Of a stretch of DNA of 64,000 bases, positions 1-10,700 are shown in pieces. Source of the DNA: Cuscuta epithymum. Lineage: Eukaryota > Streptophyta > Magnoliopsida > Solanales > Convolvulaceae. A model generated the notes under the pieces. The model was not told the DNA's origin, searched no databases, and saw only the letters and a program-made list of their open reading frames with translations. Every line of letters starts with the position of its first letter. Position 1 is the first letter of the stretch. Both the position numbers and the translations under genes were made by a program. The stretch lies in contig CAMAPF010001049.1 in NCBI GenBank assembly GCA_945859915.1, positions 1,612,001 to 1,676,000 of the forward strand. The letters are read 5' to 3'.

Positions 1-199
1 ATCATTCAAAGGATCAAGAAATATATCCCAAAGATCAAATGATGTGCAAAGGAACAACATCAAGAAATCATTCCTTCTATAGGTAAGGATGTCTAACTTA
101 CGTATTACAAAGGTGCTAATGGATTGAAATACATTTGTGGCCCATATATTACTAAATCTAAACTAATAGATACACAAATACAAAGATATTTATCAAGAT

Positions 200-560
200 T
201 GGACACCATAAAAAGTTCCAACACATTTCTACTTTCTTAAACTCCGATTCAAATCAAAGTGAGAACTATATTCTTGGACGGAGAGAATAACTACTATTGT
301 AACTACGTAATCATTCTTTTAGAGTAGTCAACTTTACATAAATAGTCATCTTTGTAATTGTAATCTTTTCATTCTTCTGGACTCTATCTTTTAAAAAAAT
401 ATCATTTTTCTTTTTAGAAATTATATGTGGCTACAATTTATTTACTTTCTTCTGAATCAATCACAATCATACATTTTTCACTTTATTTAAATTTTTTTAA
501 ACTCCGATTCAAGTCAAAGTGAAAACTATTTTATGGGACGAAGGGAGTAACTACTATTGT
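200..560. repeat. Dispersed short repeat units ending in a Stowaway-like terminus
   Basis: Two related stretches (about 235-380 and 495-560) carry the same block: a run resembling 'aaactccgattcaa', a terminus resembling 'ggacggagggagta', then 'actactattgtaacta'. The same block recurs at about 6606-6760 and 6855-7010, where two copies sit in tandem about 265 bp apart. The first 1 kb of the window otherwise shows no gene. Confidence 0.5.
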
Positions 561-1043
561 TAATCTGGTCCAACCCCAAATTTTAAGAACATTTAAACCC
601 CAAAATTCAAAAAAAAAAAACTTGCTACAAATGTGGCCAACCATGACACATTTCAAGATTTTGTAAAAGAAACAAAAAACTTCATGAGTTAAATATAATT
701 TTAAAGGGTTATGAAATTGGTACATCATTTTCTTCACTTTTTATAATAAATCTATTTTCAAAAAGTTTTTGAAAAGTCCAATTTCATAAACTTGGCCTTT
801 TTATTTTTTGGGATGCCATTGTTTTGGCAAAAACTTCATATGATTTTCGAGGTTGTGATTTTCTAAAATTTACCAGAAAATTTACGAAGTTTTAAAATGG
901 AGGTGAATTTTTGGGATTCATTTTCTTTAAAGTTTTCTTGGTAAATTTGGTATAATGGAGGTGATTCTTTTTTAATTTTTGGAATGTGATTTTATAATTT
1001 GGTGAAAGTTTACAATCACAACCCTACATGGATCTGGTCCAAA

Positions 1044-1678
1044 TATTTTGGACCTATAACAAAGGAAAAAACTGTTTTTGTTTTTGAAATGGCCTTGACC
1101 TTGTTGTATTTCTATTGGGCCTAGCCCAATCCAAAAAGAAAAAAGATGATACAAAAAAAGAAGGAAAAAAAAGATGATAGAAAAGAAAAAGAAAAATCAA
1201 AAGAAAATAAGAAGAAAAGAAAAAAGATAACCAAATGTCCCCTCGTAGTTGACAACATTATATTGCTTAAAGTGAAAACTAGCTTTCATCCACTATTGCT
1301 TAAAGTGAAAGCTCTCAACAAAAAGTGAGAATGTCTCTCGTTCACTCAATACTATTCAACAAGAAGTGAGAAGGACCCACTTCCACTCGAAACTCAACTT
1401 TGGAGTGAGATTACATCACACTCTCAAGACCATTAACTCCCAAACTTCTCCCATATAAAGGAGGTCCTCTCCACCTCAAAAATAAAGTTTTTAGATACCA
1501 AAAACCGAGCACTTCTCTCTTTGTTTTGCTCTTCTCTTAATTTTCAATTGAGAAAGATATCCTACTCCGTACTATTTTTCATATTTTGTATTATTAGGTA
1601 ATTTTCTTCAAAAAATCTTATAAGTGTTTCTTAGATTGTTTCAATTATTTTGGACCTATAACAAAGGAAAAAACTGTT
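1044..1678. repeat. 33-bp exact direct repeat flanking a 569-bp segment
   Basis: The same 33-bp sequence, including 'ggacctataacaaagg', occurs at 1044-1076 and 1646-1678. The segment between them has a purine-rich stretch (1146-1235) and a TATA-like 'catataaagg' near 1452, so it looks LTR- or promoter-like. The repeats are too long for a normal target-site duplication, and the element type is not resolved. No coding sequence is convincing here. Confidence 0.45.
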
Positions 1679-1750
1679 CATATAATTTACCAAGTTTTTA
1701 AGTTTCACAAAATTTTGTAGTGTTGTGATTCTTTCAACCTTCTTAGTTAG

Positions 1751-2068
1751 GGAGTGTTTGCAATTGCTTCAACTTTAAAAAAAGTGGTTTTTTAAAGTGA
1801 TTTTGGAAAAAGTGATTAATAGTAAAAGTTGGTAGTGTTTGAGAAAAAAATGATTCTGAAAAAGTAAAAGGTGGTAGTGTTTGGTAAAATAAGTACTTTT
1901 TGTGTAATAGAAAAAGTGAGAAGCAGTTTAAAGCACCTTTCTACCTGCTTCCAGCTTTTAGCTTTTAAGTGATTAATTTAAGTAGAAGCTGTCATTTAAA
2001 AACACTTTTTTCAACTTTTTTTAAGCTAAAAATTGAAAAACGTTTTTTTTAACAAACCCAAACACTCC
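1751..2068. mobile_element. MITE with GGAGTGTTTG / CAAACACTCC ends
   Basis: Terminal inverted repeats read ggagtgtttg at the left and caaacactcc at the right, with T/A-rich internal sequence that is itself partly palindromic. The flanks carry TTA on both sides, which fits a PIF/Harbinger-type three-base target duplication, but a hAT relative cannot be excluded. Confidence 0.5.
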
Positions 2069-2100
2069 TTTAATCTATTAGACTCGTAAACTTAAGATAT

Positions 2101-2311
2101 ACTCCCTCCGTCCCATTTATATTGTCCCGGAAGAGGGTGACACAGTTATTAAAAAAAGTGAGTTTGTGTGGTTGATATTAATTGATAAAGTAAGAATAAA
2201 GTAATAATGATTTAGAGCCACACAAACTTTGCCAAATATGGTATGGGGCAATATAAGTGGGACTTTCCGAAAAGGTAAAAAAGGACAAAATAAATGGGAC
2301 AGAGGGAGTAA
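2101..2311. mobile_element. Stowaway-type MITE
   Basis: It begins with the plant Stowaway (Tc1/Mariner) terminus actccctccgtcccat and ends with the inverse, atgggacagagggagta, with TA at both edges. The length is about 210 bp. Confidence 0.75.
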
Positions 2312-3226
2312 TAGTCATCTTTGTTATTGTAATCTTTTGGCCTCAAACTTTTGAAAAACACATTCTCTTCCAAAAATGGGAAAAATATAATCACCGCCAT
2401 TACTGATTACATACCATGCTAGCTAGTTTATCCCATAAGTACTGCTAATAGTACACTACTAGCTAAGGTAGTTAGCCGGACCAGAAGCGGCCGCCGGGCG
2501 CGGGACGCTTCAATTCCCTTCTAGATCCTCCGATCCGCCCTGTATGGCGGAAAAGCCCGATAGGCCCTCAGTTTGAAGCGAAGACTTTGATTCCTACAAC
2601 TGGCCGGCCGGTCAGTGACAAGTCGATTGAGTGATTTGGTCATTCAACATGGATGGGGCAGCCATAGCTTTCGTCTTTCACCAACACAAGATTCTCCCCA
2701 GCTTCTGGTTTAATTTGTAAGCTCTCTCAATCACATCCTTTAGTTCAATTTCAGCATCTGTTTCAAGCATTTTATTGTCCGGTTAATAAACTCATAGAAT
2801 CTGTGATTAGACTGAGATCACATAACTTAGTGGGACAAATGTCTTAACATTCAACAATGCTTTCCCAGCAGAGAATTGTGTTAAAGAAAATGGCCTGCAA
2901 AGATAAGAAAATGTCTCACCTTTATGCTTGCGCGTCTTGGGAGCCTGTTAGGTAGAGTGGCTTCATTAACCACACACTTCCAGGAAACACCATCATATTT
3001 ACATCGCTCAAGCTTCTTTTATCATTCTCTTCAAAGGGTTCAAAGCCCAACCTCACAGTCCATGTCTCCACTAAACTGGGAATGGCAGAGAGCACCAGTT
3101 TCTCCACCTTCAATGATTTTAGCATCTATAGCCACATGCATTCAGGCTAATCCATATAATTGCATAACGCATAAAGCTGAAAGCATCAAACCCACCCAGT
3201 ACCCCACCCCACGGAATTTGATATCA

Positions 3227-3384
3227 CACTACAAGAAAACAACAATATTGGCAAGGACTTGGCATAGATCGATCAAGTTTGGCACTATTGACAAAATAGC
3301 ATTGACATAGAATTTGGCACGGATTTGACGTATCCGTGCCAAATCTGTGCTATGTCTGTGCTAATATCGTTGTTTTTTGTAGTG
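3227..3384. mobile_element. Non-autonomous CACTA (En/Spm) MITE
   Basis: It begins cactacaagaaaac and ends gttttttgtagtg, the conserved CACTA termini, and is flanked by a 3-bp TCA duplication on each side. It is 158 bp long and internally palindromic around 'tggcacggatttgacgtatc'. Confidence 0.8.
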
Positions 3385-3439
3385 TCAAGGTAAATTGAAC
3401 TTTATCCCAATTAACGTATGTACTAGTATTATTTAATCG

Positions 3440-3877
3440 GAGGTAAGGATCAGATTGTTACTCGAAGTTGCATAAAAGGGTCAAATAAATCCTTATATAG
3501 AAGGTTCTATACGGTTGCTATTTGGGGTGGTTTCCGGTGGAATTTTTTGACGAAAGTTTTTAAGCATCTTATTCATTAAGTCTAGTTTACTCATACCAAT
3601 TTCAACTAAAAATTCAACCGGGAAGGCATTCAAATGAATTCTTGAAGATAACTGCGCAGTTAAAAGCGCAGTTATCTTCAAGAATTTATTTGAATGCCTT
3701 CCCGATTGAAGTTTTAGCTGAAATTTGGTATGAGTAAACTAGACTTAATGAATAAGATGCTCAAAAACTTTCGTCAAAAACTTCCACCGGGAACCACCTC
3801 AAATGGCGACGTCCGAACAGTAAAGACTTATTTGACCCTTTTTATGCAACTTCAAGTATCAATTTGACCCTTACCTC
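3440..3877. mobile_element. Mutator-like foldback element
   Basis: The long inverted arms (about 200 bp each) begin gaggtaagg and meet near 3665 at a short loop between two copies of a 'gcagttatcttcaagaatt' stretch. The flanks repeat ttatttaatc (3429-3438 and 3878-3887), a 9-10-bp target duplication typical of MULEs. The other segmental copy shows the empty site (about 8252-8262). Its inner arms are related to the element at 42386-42785. Confidence 0.75.
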
Positions 3878-4891
3878 TTATTTAATCCAAATAAGATTTA
3901 CGTGCAGCCCTAATATTAATTAAAATTTTGATTTCCACTGATTTGAAAAATCTTTAAGTGGACTTTAATAAATTAACGAGGAGATCATCTAAAGTTGTGC
4001 GTAGAATTGTAAAATTGCTTTTTCTCTTCTTTTTAGCCAAAAAATATCAAGGTTTGCATTACTCCTTTGAGTGTTATAAAAAGCGTATATGCGGGGGTTA
4101 AATGAGAAAGGAATGATAATTTTTATTATTATAAGGTGTAAAGCTGAGTCAAATAAATTATTGTTTGGTCGAAGAGTTTCCTGATTTGCTAGGAATGGTT
4201 TATAAACCAAATCTCTAGGATTGTGAAAAGGGCACTTATATACTCTGTGAGCGGTAATAGGAGTTTTTCTCAGGTGGGGTCATTTCTAAACTTATTTCTC
4301 AATTATGGGTAATTCTAAACTTATTCATCAAACAAGAGTATTTTTGTCATGTAATCCACTATATCAGCCTATGCAGCACAGAAACTTTTGGTGAGGAGAA
4401 CGTTTCCGCTTCGAAAACTCTCGAAACAATTGTTTTTTATAATTAAATGATGTTTCCCGTTTCACGTTTTCCCATGGTTCCCACATTTTCGTACAACATA
4501 GATGTCAACACAATGACCATGTTCACTTGTGTCTTTTTAGCACAACGACCACGTCACATATTCTACATCATTCACTCATTGTTTCGTATTGAATTCGGTG
4601 AGCGGAATAGATGAAAACCCATACAAAGTTGAAGAAAGAAATATTGAAATCATAGAAATATACTCCCTTTTAGGAAGTTTTTTCAATCAAAATTATACCC
4701 CTACTTTTATTATTCTTACCCCTTTTTACTTTTTACATACTAGTATTACTTTTTCTTTTCTACTTTTATCTTTCTTAATATATTCTCTTTCGTACTTTTC
4801 ATTTACCATACACCCTATATACTACCTCCTACTACTTTTCTCTTAAATCCCGTGCCAAACCCCAAGGGGAGAAGTAATAGAGAACGGAAAG

Positions 4892-5059
4892 AAGAGAAAT
4901 TCTAGAGGTACCCCCATTTTGTACCCCCACCCTATGTTTGTGGCTCACAAAAACCCAACCCAATTAAATTAATAGCCCCATTTTAATGAAGTGCTTCTGT
5001 GAACCACAAACATAGGGGTACAAAATGGGGTACAAAATGGGCTAGCTTTAGCATTTGTG
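4892..5059. mobile_element. Small MITE private to the left segmental copy
   Basis: Inverted arms containing 'ttgtacccccaccctatg' and its complement surround an AT-rich centre. Flanks repeat cggaaag (4885-4891 and 5060-5066). The corresponding place in the right copy (about 9645-9655) lacks the insertion, so it arrived after the duplication. Confidence 0.6.
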
Positions 5060-6181
5060 CGGAAAGAGTAGTTTACTTAGTTTAGCAGTATCATAATTGG
5101 GAAAAAATGTTAGCATACATTTTTTGTACACATTTTGTGTACACGAAACATCATTTATCATTTCATCATAGTTTCTAATTCTTATTAGGTTGAAGCTTTA
5201 GATTTTCAATTCCTACCCAGCTTAATGTCATGGACATACACTCCAGAAGTGGTAAAGACATGAAGTTGAAAAGTCAGACATGTACCTCCTCTATGCAATT
5301 CATAAGCCGGCGGCACATTCCCATGTGGCGGTATTTGTTGCAAGTTGCAATTAAAGGTAACTCTGCTACCTTAGTCCCATGGATCCTGTTTTTGAAAGAG
5401 CAAATTCTGTCACTTCAAGGAGAAACAAGGAAAGAACATTTTTTTATATACATCTGAAAGGAGCAGATAGAACATTGTGAAGGGTAGGTTAAATTTCATT
5501 CATTTTAATTTGATGTAAAACGTGAAGTAGGCAAGCATCCTAGCATAGGGAAAAGTGAAAACGGTTGAAATTAAGAAATATTGAAAAATATGACTAAAAT
5601 ATAAAATAATGGATTAAAATGTGAATTCAAATTGGATAGTTTAATTTAATAGTTTTGCAGTGACTATAGTGACTATTGATTTTGAATATTACATAGTGAT
5701 CCATTATTGTGATATTTTGGCAGTGACTGTAATGACCATTCATGTTTTTGTATATGAGATTTATTTTAGCAATAATCTAGGGAAAGTTTTAAAGGCCAAT
5801 AGTACACTCTAGACACTAGTATGGAATCTGAATGTCTTAAACTTTGTGGTGGCTACTGTTGGAATTCCCAGGAATGTACTAAATTCTTCTTTATCATTAA
5901 TTTGGTAGTTATCGTCCATATTGTGTTAGGAGTTTTGTGAGTAGGAAAGTAATAGTTTTCCAAAGACACATCATATGCATTTCAAACTTTTTTGAATCCA
6001 GTAACAAAATACACTATGAAAGAGCCAGAGGCTTTTCTTGTAAAGTTGTAATTTTATTACAATAAAATACATGGACAAAAAATAATTACAAATAACTATA
6101 GCCAAAACAAGAATACCATCCTAGCCACTGCATAGTTAAATAGAACATTGACATGATCACTACATATATTGTTAATAATTC

Positions 6182-6202
6182 AATAATAATAATAATAATA
6201 AA
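6182..6202. repeat. (AAT)n microsatellite
   Basis: Seven AAT units in a row in AT-rich gene-free DNA between the two segmental copies. Confidence 0.85.
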
Positions 6203-7756
6203 AATGTTTATTACATTATCATCAAAGAAAATAAATAAATAATATTTATTACATTTATAGGGTTGTCAAGTTCAATATTTATACATAGTAAAAACTTATA
6301 ATTAGATATTTTACATTGTAAGCATAATTTTACGTCTTCAAGGGCTATTGAGTAATCATATAATATTATTCTTGTACTAACAATATATGTATATTCAATT
6401 GATATTTTAGAGAATTGCAATCGATTGTTAAATTATTATTCTATTGTTATTTGTATTTGGGGCATAGTTATGGGTTCATTTTAGATCCTGACCTACTCGA
6501 TTTTGATAACATTTTTGAATTTGTGTAAAAAATTTATGTAGCTTCCATTCATTTAGCTTTTTCTTAATTAACCATAATTATACATTTCCGCTTTATTTCC
6601 ACTTTCTTAAACTCCGATCCAAGTCAAAGTGAGAACTATTTTATTGGACGGAGGGAGTAACTACTATTGTAACTACACAGTTATTCTGTTAGACTAGTCA
6701 ACTTTAGATAAATAGTCATCTTTGTAATTGTAATCTTCTGGACTCTGTCTTTTGAAAAATAGTTCTCATATCCCTTTTTAGAAAGTTTTGTGTGGCTACC
6801 ATTTATTTACCTTTTTCTTACTCAACCAGAATCATACATTTTCACTTTATTCCACTTTCTTAAACTCCTATCCAAGTCAAAGTGAGAACCATTTTATGGG
6901 ATGGAAGGAGTAACTACTAGTCTACTATTGTAACTACGTACGTAGTTATCTGGTAGACTAGTCAACTTTAGATATAATAGCCATCTTTGTAATTGTAATC
7001 TTTTGGACTCTGTCTATAGAAAAGCACATTCTCTTCCAAAAATGGGAAAAATATGATAACCTCCGTTAGTAATTATATACCATCCTAGCTAGTTAATCAC
7101 ATAAGTACTGCTAATAGTACACTACGAGCTAAGGTAGTTAGCCAGACCAGAAGCAGCCGGGCGCGGGGCGCTTCGATTCCCTCCTAGATCCCCCACCCTG
7201 TGTAGCGGAAAAAACCGATAGGCGATAGGCCCTCAGTTTATCATTGATGTTCTTTCTACATTAAATTAGTAAAGATGATTGAAATGCTTCTCCAAATATT
7301 TCTATCTCTTTTCCATGCATTGCATAAATATTCGTACGCATGGATGGATGACTACTTTAGTTATTTGATTATCAACAAGACAAAAAAGAACATTTTACCA
7401 TTTGACACTGATATTACATATTTACAGCCTATGAAAAGTTCAGCAATGGGTGATTTGGTCATTCAACATGGGGCAGCCTACCCAGAAGATTTAATTTGTA
7501 AGCTCTCTCCATCACATTCTTTAGTTCAATTTCAGCACTTGCACAATTAAATGACACTCTAAAGTAAGCTTTTAATCCTGTTTCAAGCATTTATTGTCCG
7601 GTTAATAAAATAATTGATTGTAGGATTAGACTGAGATCACTTAACTAGGCCACAAATTCCCATATGGGATTTCCCAGCAATGATTTCCCAGGAGAGTAAT
7701 GTGTTAAAGAAAATGGCACAAATTCCCATGTGGGAGAGATAGAAAATGTCTCACCT

Positions 7757-10700
7757 TTATGCTAGAGTGTCTTGGGAGCCTGATACGTACAGTGGCTTCT
7801 TTAACCACACACTTCCAGGAAACACCATCATATTTATATCGCTCAGGCTTCGTTTATCATTCTCTTCAAAGGGTTCAAAGCCGAACCTCACAGTCCATGT
7901 CTCCACTAAACTGGGAATTGCAGAAAGTACGAGTTTCTCCACCTTCAATGATTTTAGCATCTAGAGCCACATGCATTCAGGTTAATCCATATAAGTGCAT
8001 AACGCATAAAGCTGAAAGCATCAAACCCACCGCAGTACACCACCCCACAGAATTTGATATCACACTACAAAAACAAAAAACAATATTGGCACGGACTTGA
8101 CACGGATTGATCAAGTTTGGCACTGGTGACCAAATAGCATTGACACAAAATGTGGCACGCATTTTGCGTATCCGTGCCAAATCTGTGCTATGACCGTGCT
8201 AATGTCATTTTTTTTGGTGTCAAGGTAAATTGAACTTTGTCCCAATTAAAGTACTAGTATTATTTAATCTAAATAAGATAAGATTTACGTGCAGCCCCAA
8301 TATTAGTTAAAATTTTGATTTCCACCGATTTGAAAAGTCTTTAAATGGACTTAGATAAACTAACGAGGAGATCATCAGATGATGTGCGTAGAATGTTAAA
8401 ATTGCCTTTTCTCTTCTTTTTAGCGTATATGAAGGGGTTAAATGAGAAAGGAATCATATCAATCAGTCTTTTTTAATTATAAGCTGTAAAGCCGAGTCAA
8501 ATAAATTACTGTGGTTGAAAAGTCTCCTGATTTGGTGGGAATGATTTATAAACCAAGTTTCTAGGATTGCCAAATGGGCACTTATTTATTCAGTGAGAGG
8601 TTATCAGAGTTTTTCTCAAGTGGGGTGATTTCTAAACTCATTTCTCGATTATAGGTTATTCTAAACTTATTTCTCAAAAAAGAGTATTTTTGGCATGTCA
8701 TCCACTGTGTTAGCCATTGTAGCACAAAAATTCTTGGGGAGGAGTACGTTTCTGTTTCAAAAACTACCGAAATAGTTGTTTTTCTAATATCAAATGACGT
8801 TTTCCGTTTCACTTTTCCCCATGATTTCCACTCTTCTGTACAACATAGATGTCAGCTCAATGTCCATGTTCACTTATGTCTTTTTACCACAATGACCACA
8901 TCACATTCTACGTCATTCCGTCATTGTTTCATATCGAATTCGGTGAGCGGAATAGATGAAAACTCATACAAAAGTGAAGAAAGAAAATGCTCTTCTACAG
9001 TAAGTTGCATGTAAATATATGAGTGAGGGTAGCTCGACACTTGTTTGATAATATTTTAAAGTATTGAAATCATAAAAATACACTCTCACCGTTCTGTATC
9101 TGTAATAACTATCTCGTATTCATTTTTGGGATCATTTTTCATCATTTTCATTTACCCCAGTGCCGCAAAGGCTCCCACCTACGGTGGGGTAAGGGGGGTC
9201 GGATGTACGCGGTCTTACCCCTGTACTAAAGCACAGAGAGACTGTTTCCGGATGACCTATAGTGAAAATCGCGTCCAAAATTGCATGGACTGACGGCTGC
9301 TTCATAACAAAGAAGTGTAGACAGTTTAGTGAGCCATTTTGCTTTATTCCATCATATTCTCAAGCCAAAAAATAATGAATCTTTGGCTCCATTGCAAATG
9401 ATGGAATGTATTCATTTTTGGGATATTTTAAGTTATTTGTCCTTCTTTCTCTTTTTAGTATGTTTTTCAATCAAAATACCTTTATACCCCTACTTTTAGT
9501 ACTCTTAACCCCCCCCCTATTTTTTTTTACATAGTAGTACTACTTTCTCTTTCCTACTTTATCATTACTTTACTATTCTTAATATATTCTCTTTTGTACC
9601 TTTTCATTTACCCTGCACCCTCTACCTGAGGGGACAAGTAATAGAGAACGGAAAGAGTAGTTTACTTAGTTTAGCAGTATCGTAGTTGGAAAAAGTTGTT
9701 GGTACACACTTTTTGTACACTTTTGTGTACACTCCCTCTAGTTGTCTGTCTACATAGGCAATTCGTGAAGAAGCTGCCTTGTTGACAGAAAACTGAGAAG
9801 GTATACACAAAATGTGTACAAAAAGTGTGTACACTAAGCATCACTTGTTAGTTAGTTTCTTATTCTGATAATATGTTGAAGCTTTAGGTCCACTATTTCC
9901 TTATACCTAATATAAACATTGTAATACACTCCAAAAGTGGTAAAGACAAGAAGTTGAAAAGTCAGGCATATCAATAAAGCTGGTAGCTTCACTATGGGTC
10001 ATCTGGAAACAGTCTCTTTGTGCTTTAGTACAAGGGTAAGACTGCGTACATCCGACCCCCCCTTACCCCACCGTAGGTAGGAGCCTTTGCGGCACTGGGG
10101 TAAATGAAAATGAAAATGAAATGAAAATAATCAACAAAGCTGGTAGCTAGTTGGTTTTTTATATACCTTCTCTATGCAATTCATAAGCCGGCGGCACATT
10201 CCCATGCGGCGGTATTTGCTGCAAGTTGCAATTAGAGGTAACTCCGCTACCTTAGTCCCATGGATCCTGTTTCATGAGATGGTTTTTTAAAAAAGCAAAT
10301 TCCGTCACTTCAAGGAGAAACAAGGATAGAACATTTCTTTTTTATATACATCTTAAAGGAGCAGACAGAACATTGTGAAGGGTAGGTTAAATCTCATTCA
10401 TTCATTCATTCATTTAAATTGGGAAAAATAACTCTAGTACACTCTAGCCACTAGTATGGAATCTGAATGTTTTAAACTTTGTGGTGGCTACTGTTGGAAT
10501 TCTCATGCATGTACTAAATTCTTCTTTATCATTAATTATTGTGCATATTGTGTTAGGAGTTTTGTTAGTAGGAAAGTAGTAGTTTTCTAAAGGCACATCC
10601 TATGCACTTCATCCCTTTTTGAAGACAGTAACAAAATACTCTACGTAAGAGGTTTTTTTATACAGTTGTAATTTTGTTACAATAAAAGACATGGACAAAA

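Larger units (their letters stand above)
2922..5385 (-). pseudogene. Second copy of the two terminal exons of the IDM1-like gene (GNAT domain)
   Basis: Two exons are preserved: 5286-5385 (100 bp, acceptor cag, donor gtaca) and 2922-3125 (204 bp, starts after tag, ends in TAA). They have the same lengths, phases and splice signals as the exons at 10167-10266 and 7757-7960. The first encodes IHGTKVAELPLIATCNKY..., with an RHMGMC acetyl-CoA loop. The second encodes MLKSLKVEKLVLSAIPSLVE... to GSQDAQA. There are no stops or frameshifts. Because the phases match, they could be spliced onto the upstream gene as alternative 3' exons. Alternatively they are a transcriptionally dead duplicate, and they have no 5' gene part of their own. 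Substitutions relative to copy one are few and include changes that alter charge (R to H in the loop). Confidence 0.7.
2290..6165. repeat. Left copy of a 3.9-kb tandem segmental duplication (IDM1-like gene 3' end)
   Basis: This segment aligns by eye along its length with about 6935-10790. The match starts in the 'agtcatctttgt' stretch and ends near 'gaacattgacatgatca'. It holds copies of the last two exons of the IDM1-like gene. Insertions private to one copy date the event: the left copy alone has a Mutator-like foldback (3440-3877) and a MITE (4892-5059), while the right copy alone has two SINEs. The CACTA MITE is in both and so is older than the duplication. Confidence 0.85.
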
